Assembly (NCBI RefSeq): GCF_000246855.1
Contig: NC_016609.1
Coordinates: 5,096,744 to 5,160,743 of the forward strand
DNA length: 64,000 nt
From: Niastella koreensis GR20-10
Lineage (GTDB): Bacteria; Bacteroidota; Bacteroidia; Chitinophagales; Chitinophagaceae
Direction: 5' to 3'
Part shown: positions 44,701-52,288 of the stretch, piece by piece
Numbering within the stretch: position 1 is the first letter of the stretch
Layout: every line of letters starts with the position of its first letter
Notes under the pieces: model-generated
Told to the model about the DNA's origin: nothing
Databases searched by the model: none
What the model saw: only the letters and a program-made list of their open reading frames with translations
Made by a program: the position numbers and the translations under genes

Positions 44701-45223
44701 GTTCTATAATAACTTCTCTTATAAAGGATTTTCAATATCTGCATTGGTTACCTATTCCGCAGGCAACTACGTACGGCCGCAATTGAATTTCGCCGCTTCC
44801 TATTCAGACATTTATACCCTTAGCAACCGGCTGAAAGACAGATGGCTGATGCCGGGTGATGAAACCCGCACCAACATTCCCTCTTTATTAGGGGTATATT
44901 ATGTTAACAATGGTGTGGTGAACAATGATGGTACCGTGATAGACGGACAGTATCCTTACAATGCTTATAACTATAGCACACAAGCGGTGGCCAAAGGGGA
45001 TTTTATCCGCCTGAAAAGAGTGTCGCTTGATTATGAGTTACCTGCCAAATGGCTGAAGCCGGCAAAGATCAGGAATGCGCATTTGTCGCTCGTGGGCAAC
45101 AATATTGCGCTGCTGTATTCTGATAAGAATTTGTTTGGGGCAGATCCGGAGTTTATTAATAGTGGAGGAGTGGCGATGCCTTTGGTTAAACAATATACGT
45201 TGGTAGTGAAGTTAGGCTTTTGA
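41789..45223 (+). CDS. SusC/RagA TonB-dependent transporter without STN domain, locus 3
   Basis: 1144 aa. Signal region (about residues 18-40, LLWMTTIFLLTVIATLPAMA), then directly a carboxypeptidase-regulatory-like domain (about 45-125: SVSGVVKSASGTPLSGVSVV), then the plug with the TonB-box-like LQEVVVTGYQNVDRKLFTGA, and a beta barrel ending in LVVKLGF. Unlike the SusC proteins at 16 and 57 kb there is no STN domain, and no sigma/FecR pair accompanies it, so regulation must differ. It pairs with the SusD at 45389. The following metallohydrolase and DUF4302 genes are typical partners of this subgroup. Confidence 0.95.
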   Translation: MTITAYEGPRSWYGRPPAKALLWMTTIFLLTVIATLPAMAYDNISVSGVVKSASGTPLSGVSVVIKGATNGTTTNNEGRFELKGVPEKATLVFSIIGYTSKQVTLTAGTAVLNIVLQATDSRLQEVVVTGYQNVDRKLFTGAAAKVNGAAAERDGIPDVSRMLEGQVAGVSIQNVTNTFGAAPKIHVRGATSLSGENKPLWVIDGIILEDVVNISNEALSTGDASTLIGSAVAGINPDDIESFTILKDAAATAMYGARAMNGVIVVNTKRGKNTNGTPQINYSGGFTTYSKPSYNQFDIMNSADQLSVLLELENKGYYNHSSISRAKDGGIFYKMYNEMYDYDPNTDSYALKNTLQDRLNFLERYAKANTDWFDVLFKNSLLQEHSLSMTSGSPNSQTYFSTSLMKDNGWTRGDNVSRYTAKFRNNFKLNDRFRGEVMVNGSVRDQRTPGTLNRDPDPVHGANTRSFDINPFNYALNTSRLMTPYDADGNREYFVRNYAPFNILNELETNYLQLKVLDLQAQIGLKYKIIPQLEYSIDGSYRLVNNTRQHYVKEGSNMVQAFQANYDATIAANNINLYKDPDNPNSLPQVVLPEGGFFNTTLDNLRSLYFRQNLEYNNTFRNKHLVNFFGSMELRSIDRQNSDYEGIGYQYENGGLVNPNYRFFKKMIEGGDPYFSMSTGNDRFAAFMGRAAYSFDNKYSVNVTGRYDGSNKMGKSTTARWLPTWNVSGAWHLDQEHFFTGKLTNIISAATLRGTYGMTASIGDAHNAAALYYNGVTIRPEDTDRESGIYINSLENRELTWEKMYELNLGTDLLLFNKIDLTVDWYRRRSFDLIGPINTSGIGGQYVKTANYADMAAHGFEFTIGGSPIKMPNNGFSWRTQLNVSINKNEITNLRVNPSVWSNVQPEGGMRVGHAQRGLYSVPFAGLNHDYGYPLFIDQDGKTGASYIRLQDEDKDYLVYHGPVAPTLTGGFYNNFSYKGFSISALVTYSAGNYVRPQLNFAASYSDIYTLSNRLKDRWLMPGDETRTNIPSLLGVYYVNNGVVNNDGTVIDGQYPYNAYNYSTQAVAKGDFIRLKRVSLDYELPAKWLKPAKIRNAHLSLVGNNIALLYSDKNLFGADPEFINSGGVAMPLVKQYTLVVKLGF

Positions 45224-45237
45224 TTTTTTGAGTAGCG

Positions 45238-45369
45238 AGGCAGACGGCAAACGGCAGATGGCAGAGGGCAGAGATGCTCCTTCGCGGCAAAAGGAAATCC
45301 CGAATATCAAAATATAGGAATTAATTGCTAGGTCCCCCTCCACCGGAGTGGGTTGGGGGGAGGCCCCCG
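45238..45369. repeat. Purine-rich repeat and G/C-rich hairpin between susC and susD of locus 3
   Basis: 45238-45290 consists of GGCAGA/ACGGC units. Its end at 45266-45290 matches 50696-50720 at 22 of 25 positions (core GGGCAGAGATGC...TCGCGGCAA). A second structure at 45331-45369 folds CCCCCTCCAC onto GTGGGTTGGGGGG. Both lie between the SusC stop and SusD start, an unusually long gap (165 bases) for a susCD pair. Confidence 0.6.
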
Positions 45370-45388
45370 AAATATGAACTTAGAACCA

Positions 45389-46849
45389 ATGAAGAAACAA
45401 ATTATATATACATCTCTTTTACTAACCTTAGCCGGTTGTAAGAAGTATTTAAACGAAAACCCTGATAACCGGGCGGAAATAAATACCGTTGACCAGGTAG
45501 CGAAATTGTTGGTGACGGCTTATCCCGACAGGACGTATTTGTTTAATGAAACGGCTTCAGATAATTCGGAGGATAGAACGACTATTGCGTCAAAAGAACG
45601 GCAGCCATTTACGGATCTGTATTTCTGGCGCGATCCGGATGGTACGGGTGATTGCACGCCGGCGGAATACTGGCTCGCCTGTTACCGGGCTATTGCTTCG
45701 GCCAACCATGCGCTGGATGCTATTGACAAAAACAACTTTGGCGATAAGGCGCTTACCTATAAAGGCGAAGCGCTGCTTGCCCGCGCCTATGCGCATCATA
45801 TGCTGGCGATGCATTTCGCAGCCCCTTATGTACCAGGCGGCCCCAATACCGGCATGGGTATCCCCTATGTTGATAAGCCTGAGACCGTAGTATTTCAACA
45901 ATACGACCGGGGCACGGTGCAAAGCGTATATGACAGAATTGAACAGGACCTAACCGATGGACTGAAGCTGTTGAAACCAGGTTCGTGGGACGTACCTAAA
46001 TTTCATTTCAACCCGCAGGCCGCCCATGCATTTGCCGCCCGCTTCTATTTGTTTAAAGGTGATTGGGATAAAGTGATAGAACAGGTAAGCGCTATACTAC
46101 CCGACAATAACTTTTACGATAACCTGCACCAGTATGGTGGCAACCTGTGGTCGCTGAGCTCGGATGAAATTTTAGCCGAGAATACAAAATCTGAACGGCC
46201 CTTCAACCTGTTGCTGGCCAATACGCAGTCTATTTATCAACGTAAGGAAGGTGCCGGCGCTAACCGGTATGGTTACGGTGAGAAAGTAAAAAACGAAAGT
46301 ACCGGCACTACGGTCTTTGGACTTCCCTTTCGCACCAATCTCCGCAATTTTGGCGAACCCAACTATACGCCGGGTAAATACCTGGAATATTTTTACTACA
46401 CCAACGTGGCGCAGGGAACTGGTCTGCCGTATATCATGATGCCGCTGTTCACGGTGGATGAAGCCCTGATGAACCGGGCAGAAGCGCATATTCAAAAAGC
46501 CAATTATCCCCTGGCCATTGCCGATCTGAATGAGCTGGGCCGGGCCAGGATACATGACTATAATTCAGTTAACAATGGGCTCACCATTGCCAAAGCAAAA
46601 ACCTTTACCGGCAAAACGGATGATAAACAGGCCATGCTGGCAGCCCTGCTCGACACCAAAAAACGGGCGTTTGTATTGGAAGGCATCCGCTGGATGGACA
46701 TTCTGCGCAACAACCTACCGGTAAAACACAACCAGATCAACAACAGCGGTACTGAAACCTTTATTGAACTGCCGGCCGGTGACCCGCGAAGGGTGTTTCA
46801 ATTACCCAGGGAAGTTACTACCTCAGACGTTCCCTTAAATCCCAGATAA
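45389..46849 (+). CDS. SusD/RagB-family surface lipoprotein, locus 3
   Basis: 486 aa from the ATG at 45389; the frame is open to 45353 but that part is repeat-derived. The lipobox is in LTLAGCKKYLNENPDNR, the standard SusD N terminus. TPR-like helices include GEALLARAYAHHMLAMHFA, and the C-terminal RagB/SusD domain is shown by VDEALMNRAEAHIQKANYP and FVLEGIRWMDILRNNLPVK. It binds substrate over the SusC channel. The next gene starts two bases after its stop. Confidence 0.93.
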   Translation: MKKQIIYTSLLLTLAGCKKYLNENPDNRAEINTVDQVAKLLVTAYPDRTYLFNETASDNSEDRTTIASKERQPFTDLYFWRDPDGTGDCTPAEYWLACYRAIASANHALDAIDKNNFGDKALTYKGEALLARAYAHHMLAMHFAAPYVPGGPNTGMGIPYVDKPETVVFQQYDRGTVQSVYDRIEQDLTDGLKLLKPGSWDVPKFHFNPQAAHAFAARFYLFKGDWDKVIEQVSAILPDNNFYDNLHQYGGNLWSLSSDEILAENTKSERPFNLLLANTQSIYQRKEGAGANRYGYGEKVKNESTGTTVFGLPFRTNLRNFGEPNYTPGKYLEYFYYTNVAQGTGLPYIMMPLFTVDEALMNRAEAHIQKANYPLAIADLNELGRARIHDYNSVNNGLTIAKAKTFTGKTDDKQAMLAALLDTKKRAFVLEGIRWMDILRNNLPVKHNQINNSGTETFIELPAGDPRRVFQLPREVTTSDVPLNPR

Positions 46850-46851
46850 CA

Positions 46852-48225
46852 ATGACACTAAAAAATATCTTATATACAGGTATGTACGGGCTGCTGCTCA
46901 TGAACGCGGCCAGCTGCAGAAAATCTTCGGCACTGGATGTTGATATGTCGAAATACATAGTAGACAATCCTGCACAAACTGACCTGGACAGCTGGATCAC
47001 CGATAACTTAACCAACCCGTATAACATTCAGCTGCAATACCGCTATGAGCGCGATCTGTTGGGTGATGTGGGGAAAGATGTATCGCCGGTTAAGCTGGAT
47101 AAAGTACAGCCCACCGCCCAGGCCATCATCAACATCTTTTTGAAGACCTACGAAAAGGTAGCGGGTGTGGCATTTATAAAAACCTATACACCCAAACAAT
47201 TTGTGTTGTTTGGTTCACCGGCTTACAACACCGATGGCACCCTTACCCTGGGTTCAGCCGATGGTGGCCGCCGCGTAATCCTGTACGATCTCAATAACCT
47301 CGACTTTAGCGATCCAGCACAGGTAAGCACCAAAATGTTTACCATCCACCACGAGTTCACGCATATTCTTAACCAAACGATCGCCATCCCCCCGGATTTT
47401 TTACAGGTAACAAAAAGCGATTATATGCTTGACTGGACAAACGGCACGAATACCGAAGCTGTTGCCAAAAGCCTGGGATTTGTATCCAGGTATGCGCGAC
47501 AGGATGTGAACGAAGATTTTGCGGAGACCGTAGCCTCGCTGCTTATAAAAGGTCAGTTGTGGTTTGACAGCTATGCAAAGTCTGCCGGCGCCGATGGACA
47601 AACAAAACTGAAACAAAAGGAGGCCCTGGTGGTGGATTACTTCAGACAGTATTTCAATATCAACTTCCGCGAGTTGCAATATGAAGTAGGTAAAGTATTA
47701 CGCGTTACCTATAACGACAAAACCAGGGGCTTTATGTATGCCTGGCAAAACAAACTGCTGGCCAATTCGCTGGTAGTTGATTTCAACCAACCATATTACG
47801 CCCAGTTTGGTCAGTCTGCTAAATTCACCACCATCTACAACCAGGTAAAAGCAGGGTTAGCAACTGTCGGTTATACACCAGTGTCTTTTAACGTGGTATT
47901 TGTATCGCCTACGGTGATCCAGATGCAACATACACTGGCCAACAGCGCCGGCGCCGCAGTGGCCTGGTACGACTATAACATAACCATCAACGCCAATGGC
48001 GAAATAACTTTTACCAAATTTGATAATGGCAGCACTGCCCCGCAGTACGTAGCCGGAAGGACCGCCTTGCCGGCATTTGTTCCGCTGAACAATTACCTGG
48101 CCACCAAACTGTTTAAAGCCGACTGGATGCCGGCTGCAGCAACAGACGGCGGCAGCTATTACCTGAAGTTTGCCGGGTTTTATGTGAGCAATGAGCCGGA
48201 CAATTATTTCTATGGTAAATTCTAA
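46852..48225 (+). CDS. Substrate-import-associated zinc metallohydrolase lipoprotein (Mx1 type)
   Basis: 457 aa lipoprotein (signal ends LMNAASCRKSS). The zinc motif HEFTH is at residues 167-171 (IHHEFTHILNQ), with a downstream Glu-rich helix (DVNEDFAETVASLL) that probably supplies the third ligand. The layout fits the Bacteroidota metallohydrolases encoded beside SusC/SusD (putative peptidase Mx1 family). It probably trims peptides at the cell surface before import. It is two bases after susD and is followed by the DUF4302 gene with no gap, so the four genes form one operon. Confidence 0.9.
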   Translation: MTLKNILYTGMYGLLLMNAASCRKSSALDVDMSKYIVDNPAQTDLDSWITDNLTNPYNIQLQYRYERDLLGDVGKDVSPVKLDKVQPTAQAIINIFLKTYEKVAGVAFIKTYTPKQFVLFGSPAYNTDGTLTLGSADGGRRVILYDLNNLDFSDPAQVSTKMFTIHHEFTHILNQTIAIPPDFLQVTKSDYMLDWTNGTNTEAVAKSLGFVSRYARQDVNEDFAETVASLLIKGQLWFDSYAKSAGADGQTKLKQKEALVVDYFRQYFNINFRELQYEVGKVLRVTYNDKTRGFMYAWQNKLLANSLVVDFNQPYYAQFGQSAKFTTIYNQVKAGLATVGYTPVSFNVVFVSPTVIQMQHTLANSAGAAVAWYDYNITINANGEITFTKFDNGSTAPQYVAGRTALPAFVPLNNYLATKLFKADWMPAAATDGGSYYLKFAGFYVSNEPDNYFYGKF

Positions 48226-49554
48226 ATGAAACCAATCATGAAAAAACTATTATATCTACTTGCTGCCGTTTTGTTTACCACCAGCTGCAAAAAAGACGAC
48301 ACCAAAATTTTCGAGGAAACGCCGGAGGAGAGAATGTCGGCCCGGATAGATACGCTCAACAATGCATTAAACGGTGCACCAAACGGCTGGCACGCGTACC
48401 TCACCACCGGGGTAAAAGGCGGCTATGGATTCTATATGGATTTTAAACCATCACAGTCCATTACAATGGTAGCCGATCTTGACAGCGAATCTGCCACCAA
48501 ACCCAGCACCTCTACCTATCGTATAAAATGGGTGATGAACGCCACCCTCATCTTCGATACCTACAATTACATCTCCAAACTGCAGGACCCCAACCCTGCC
48601 GTTTATGGCGGTATTGCCGGTTCGGGTTTACAAAGCGATGTGGAGTTTGAATACCAGCGCATCAATGGCGACAGCATTATTCTGCGCGGTTTCAAATATA
48701 AGAACGACCTGGTGCTGATAAAAGCAACGGTCGATCAAAAGAACCGCTACCTGAGCGCCGCCTACAAAGCCAACATCGACGCGCTTAATAATTATTTTAA
48801 TGGGAAATCTTACAACTATGTTACCATTCCCGGGCTCAATAACAAGGTGCAGTTCCTGCTTGACAATGCCAATAAAATAATCACCTTACAGTATTCCGAC
48901 AACAACGGCAATGTGGTAAAGGTGACCGGTAAATACAATTATGAAGACCAGGGCCTCAACATCATCGATGGCATAGTGGTAAATGGAGTTACGTTTGTAA
49001 GAGCAGCCATCGAGAACGGCGCGTTTGTTTTATATGCAGCAGATGGCACCCGGTACGTGTTGCAACAAAGCAGCGTACCCATTTTATTAATGCAAAACCT
49101 GTTTGCCTATAACGGGCTGTACAAGGAATTGTATATACCACCCAATCCGCCAACAGGGATTAACTCGGGGTTTAACGCCGTATACCTGGCCTGTCAAACC
49201 AAGTTTGCACAAATGAACCCGCCCCGTTCCATTGTTGATATCCGTTTTTTACTGGCCAGTTCCAATACCGTTCAGTTGATTACCCGCAACGGCCCGGCCA
49301 ATACAGCGCCCTTCACCGCCATTGCCACCTATAATTTCACGTATGCCAATGGCATATTAACGCTGAGCAATCCCAGCTACGATGGCAACTGGACCCAACG
49401 GTCTAACGAGTATGCCGCCTTACAGAATTACTTTGCCACCGATGCTGTTTTTAAAGTAGATTATGTTGTTACCAACATTCCGAATTTGCCGTTGATTGGC
49501 GGATTGTATAAAGTTTCGGATAATACTTCGTTCTTCTACGGGGTGCTGAGATAA
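48226..49554 (+). CDS. DUF4302 domain lipoprotein
   Basis: 442 aa; the ATG follows the previous stop codon directly (TAAATG). An ATG four codons on (48238) is an alternative start. The lipoprotein signal ends FTTSCKKDD. The DUF4302 opening is clear: EETPEERMSARIDTLNNAL followed by GAPNGWHAYLTTG and GGYGFYMDF. The family is known only as part of SusCD-metallohydrolase operons; its function is not established. It is the last gene of locus 3, and a perfect 32-bp palindrome lies ten bases beyond its stop. Confidence 0.88.
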   Translation: MKPIMKKLLYLLAAVLFTTSCKKDDTKIFEETPEERMSARIDTLNNALNGAPNGWHAYLTTGVKGGYGFYMDFKPSQSITMVADLDSESATKPSTSTYRIKWVMNATLIFDTYNYISKLQDPNPAVYGGIAGSGLQSDVEFEYQRINGDSIILRGFKYKNDLVLIKATVDQKNRYLSAAYKANIDALNNYFNGKSYNYVTIPGLNNKVQFLLDNANKIITLQYSDNNGNVVKVTGKYNYEDQGLNIIDGIVVNGVTFVRAAIENGAFVLYAADGTRYVLQQSSVPILLMQNLFAYNGLYKELYIPPNPPTGINSGFNAVYLACQTKFAQMNPPRSIVDIRFLLASSNTVQLITRNGPANTAPFTAIATYNFTYANGILTLSNPSYDGNWTQRSNEYAALQNYFATDAVFKVDYVVTNIPNLPLIGGLYKVSDNTSFFYGVLR

Positions 49555-49563
49555 AAACCTCCC

Positions 49564-49595
49564 AGCTCCTCTCCGCCAGCTGGCGGAGAGGAGCT
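49564..49595. repeat. Perfect 32-bp palindrome after the DUF4302 gene
   Basis: The 32 bases are fully self-complementary without a loop; the central 16 are TCCGCCAGCTGGCGGA. The same 16-mer lies at 19885-19900 and 62138-62153. No T run follows, so it is not a classical terminator, although it may protect the 3' end of the mRNA. Confidence 0.85.
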
Positions 49596-49728
49596 AATAT
49601 CAATGCTTTTAGTATTGTTTTACAGGTTTTCATTACGATGCAGGGGTTTCAGATTGCAGGTTCCCTTTGCCGCGTTGAGGGTTTTCGCGTTCACTGTTAC
49701 GCGTTAAGCCTTCAGCGGCCTTTGCCCT

Positions 49729-50574
49729 CTACTCTTCCACCAGCTTAATACCCGTTTGGGTAAAAATGATCTTTTTGCTTTTGTACAAATTGCCGGTGGT
49801 CATTTTGAAGGTCTTTTTGCTCATTCCGAAAAAGGAATAGATCTCTTCGGGGTCAGATTTATCGTGGTAAGGCAGGTACCCATCGTTCTCCTTCAGTAAC
49901 CGCATTATTTTAGCTGCTTCGTCTTCTACCCGCTGGTAACCCATTTTGCCGGAGCCGACATCTATCAGGTTGTTTTCCCGGATGTTTTTGATATAGCCTT
50001 TTAATTTATCACCTACCTGTATTTCGTGAAAGATATCATTGTGGTGTAATACCCCCGTGTGGAGGTTGTTGATGATCACCACATAGCCGATATCGGTACG
50101 GCGATACACCACCAGGTCAACCGGGTCCTGCTCTTTTACCGTGAGGTTATCATTGCTTAAAAAACGTTCGATCTTTTCGGTGGCGGCTACGCGGCCGGTC
50201 ATTTCATCGAGGTAAATTTTTACGAGGTAATGTCCGCCTACCCGCATGCCCATCAATTGTTGTGATTTGGCCACAAACAGGTCTTTCATCAGCCCCCAGT
50301 CCATAAAAGCACCCAGTTTGGTTACCGATACCACGGGCAGGTTTACTATATCGCCTACCACGCCCAGGGGTTTTTGGGTGGTGGCTATCAGCCGGTCTTC
50401 CGAATCGTGATAAACAAATACCTTCACTTCATCACCTACCTTCAACCCCGGCGGAATAAACCGCTTGGGCAGTAACACCACGTCTTTATCTTCTCCCAGG
50501 TACATACCGAAATCGAATGCCCGGGCGACTTTTAAGGTATTGAACTCTCCTACTTTGATGCTACTGGCTGCCAT
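49729..50574 (-). CDS. S1-domain RNA-binding protein of the CvfB family
   Basis: 281 aa cytoplasmic protein. It has tandem S1-like OB folds (about residues 5-60, 70-130 and 145-215; typical strands GAFMDWGLMKDLFVAKSQQL and YVVIINNLHTGVLHHNDIF). The C-terminal winged-helix ends with PEEIYSFFGMSKKTFKMTTG, the characteristic CvfB end. CvfB/YitL proteins bind RNA and affect expression of virulence or stress genes. It is a single gene between two repeat-rich spacers. The 3' flank (49596-49728) contains GCGTT-rich repetitive sequence and no gene. Confidence 0.92.
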   Translation of the reverse strand: MAASSIKVGEFNTLKVARAFDFGMYLGEDKDVVLLPKRFIPPGLKVGDEVKVFVYHDSEDRLIATTQKPLGVVGDIVNLPVVSVTKLGAFMDWGLMKDLFVAKSQQLMGMRVGGHYLVKIYLDEMTGRVAATEKIERFLSNDNLTVKEQDPVDLVVYRRTDIGYVVIINNLHTGVLHHNDIFHEIQVGDKLKGYIKNIRENNLIDVGSGKMGYQRVEDEAAKIMRLLKENDGYLPYHDKSDPEEIYSFFGMSKKTFKMTTGNLYKSKKIIFTQTGIKLVEE

Positions 50575-50604
50575 TTAGTGTATTTTCTGCAAAGAACGGA
50601 AAAA

Positions 50605-50813
50605 AAAGGCAGACGGCGGAGATGAAACGGCAGACGGCCCGCCTACGCTAAAGCTTCGGCAGACGAGGCAGTAGGCAGTGGTGGGAAAGGCCAAAGGGCA
50701 GAGATGCATCGTCGCGGCAACCGAGCGCATCTGACAGGCATGAACAGTTCAGACCTGTCAGGTGCAATTAAACCTAATACAATTTCAAGCTCAAGTGATG
50801 CACCTTACAGGTC
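50605..50813. repeat. Repeat block with copy 2 of the 62-bp inverted-repeat element
   Basis: From 50605 the spacer holds GGCAGACGGC units. A 26-nt element at 50639-50664 is related to 19845-19870. A GCAGTAGGCAGTGG unit lies near 50668, and a 25-mer at 50696-50720 is shared with 45266-45290. Then comes the 62-bp element 50752-50813 with the same 15-bp inverted ends as 39046-39107. That element ends seven bases beyond the stop of the S41 peptidase gene on the minus strand. Confidence 0.75.
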
Positions 50814-50819
50814 TTGCTA

Positions 50820-51914
50820 CTAAAATTTTATCAGCAATTCATTCAGCCAGGTGTTGGTACCCAGGTCGAGCGGAATATCAGGTTGGATGCCCACGTTATC
50901 AATACCCAGTCCTGCATCGATCCTTCTTGAGCGCGTGGTGGGATAATACAATTCAAAGTTTGGGTTGAAAAAATATTTCGCCACCACATTCGAGTAGTCA
51001 AGCACGCCTCTTGATGGTTTACCGGCCATCACCACTTTTTTACTTTGTTTGGCCTGTAACAGGAACTCTTCCGTTGTACTGGCACAACCTCCATTAATCA
51101 CAATAGCCACTTTCGCCGGCATAGGCCATACTGTTGGCAGGGCACCCGTATAATCTGCCGCAAAATTTACCATGGTGCGCGCCTTTCCTCTTCCCTGATC
51201 GAGCAGTTGCATTAAATGATCGAGTTCATTTTTGGGAATAACAGCCCGGTACTTATTAATGACATTTTCCCAGGCAATGATATTCTCCGGCGTTACCAGC
51301 AGATCAACGCCAATGTTCTTTATTGGATTGGTATAAATGATGGGTTGCAAAAACGACATGGAATGATCGCCTCCACCCCCATTCCATTGCAGATCGATCA
51401 CCAGCCTGGGCATAGACTGAATACTTTTGAGATTAGCCTGGATCACAGAATCTATTCCTTTTGCATAGTTTAGATTAAAGCTTTTAATGCGCAGATAACC
51501 GGTGGAGTCATTCAGCTTTTTATAAAAGGTGTTTACCTGCTGCTCTTCAGCAAATAAAGGGGTAAACGGTTTTGAGATGGGTACGCCCCTTATGGGTGCT
51601 GCCACTGATGTATCAATGGGGTATTTAATATAAACATGCTCGTCTTTAAAAAATTCCAGCCAGTGTTCAATAACATCAAAACAGCGGGCTTTTGTACGGA
51701 CCCGTTTTGCCTGGGCATAGGCCTTGCTGGTATACGTATTGTAAGCGGCCCGGGTAGCAGGTGTTACTTTATCGGTAAACCCAACATAATTTCGCTCGAA
51801 ATAACTTTTTACACTATCCAGTATTTTGACGCCATTCACCGGCTGACAAAAAGCAGTAAGACCGGTGTATAAAAACAAGAACGTGAAAACGGACAGGTTA
51901 ATTATTGGTTTCAT
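50820..51914 (-). CDS. S41-family peptidase (C-terminal-processing-peptidase-like)
   Basis: 364 aa with a signal peptide (hydrophobic residues about 7-22, ending AFCQ). S41 core features: YLRIKSFNLNYAKGIDSVI, LVIDLQWNGGGG and the nucleophile region INGGCASTTEEFLLQAKQSK with Ser in CAS and a nearby Lys. The C-terminal GIDNVGIQPDIPL closes the family pattern. No PDZ domain is evident, so it resembles the short Bacteroidota S41 lipoprotein-like hydrolases. It is separated from locus 2 by a terminator and is probably an independent unit. Substrate unknown. Confidence 0.88.
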   Translation of the reverse strand: MKPIINLSVFTFLFLYTGLTAFCQPVNGVKILDSVKSYFERNYVGFTDKVTPATRAAYNTYTSKAYAQAKRVRTKARCFDVIEHWLEFFKDEHVYIKYPIDTSVAAPIRGVPISKPFTPLFAEEQQVNTFYKKLNDSTGYLRIKSFNLNYAKGIDSVIQANLKSIQSMPRLVIDLQWNGGGGDHSMSFLQPIIYTNPIKNIGVDLLVTPENIIAWENVINKYRAVIPKNELDHLMQLLDQGRGKARTMVNFAADYTGALPTVWPMPAKVAIVINGGCASTTEEFLLQAKQSKKVVMAGKPSRGVLDYSNVVAKYFFNPNFELYYPTTRSRRIDAGLGIDNVGIQPDIPLDLGTNTWLNELLIKF

Positions 51915-51956
51915 CTGGTAATGCTATTGCAGGTTGTTTGCAAATGTACAGGTTGC

Positions 51957-51985
51957 AAAAAAAACGCCCCGAAAAATTCGGGGCG
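51957..51985 (-). terminator. Terminator at the end of nutrient-uptake locus 2
   Basis: CGCCCCGAA (51965-51973) pairs perfectly with TTCGGGGCG (51977-51985) over a 3-nt loop. Eight As at 51957-51964 give the T run on the minus strand. It is 285 bases beyond the thioredoxin-like gene and 43 before the S41 gene start, and separates the two units. Confidence 0.92.
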
Positions 51986-52269
51986 CCCTTGAGCAGATTT
52001 TCAAGTCAGTGAAAAAAGTGAATGGTGGTTTCAAGCATTCATCCATTAATAATAAAAATCAGGCGGTCATGAATTGGACATCGGATGTTTACTCCCACTG
52101 ACTGGCCACCATTCATTATCCTATATGGTTTTTCAATTTTAAGGCTTAAGGCTGAATGCTTAACGCTTGTTCCCGAATTTTCGAGGTCGCCTATTAATTC
52201 AGCAGGCTGCTTTGCGGGGATTTGCGTTCGGCGTTCACCATTCAGCGTTCGGCGTTCTGCATTCGGCGT
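51986..52269. other. Spacer after locus 2 with inverted repeats
   Basis: No gene is visible. GTGAATGGTGG near 52018-52028 and CCACCATTCA near 52107 form a distant inverted pair, with GTCAGTG and CACTGAC next to them. This could be a folded 3' UTR. From 52226 the sequence turns into GCGTTCGGC-type repeats that run into the end of the thioredoxin-like gene. Confidence 0.5.
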
Positions 52270-52288
52270 TTAGCGTTTAGCGTTCTGC
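52226..52288. repeat. GCGTTCGGC/GCGTTTAGC tandem-like repeat overlapping the 3' end of the thioredoxin gene
   Basis: Degenerate units GCGTTCGGC, GCGTTCACC, GCGTTCTGC and GCGTTTAGC follow each other. The stop codon and last six or so codons (EQNAKR) of the thioredoxin-like gene lie in this repeat, as if its tail had been replaced by repeat sequence. Confidence 0.6.
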
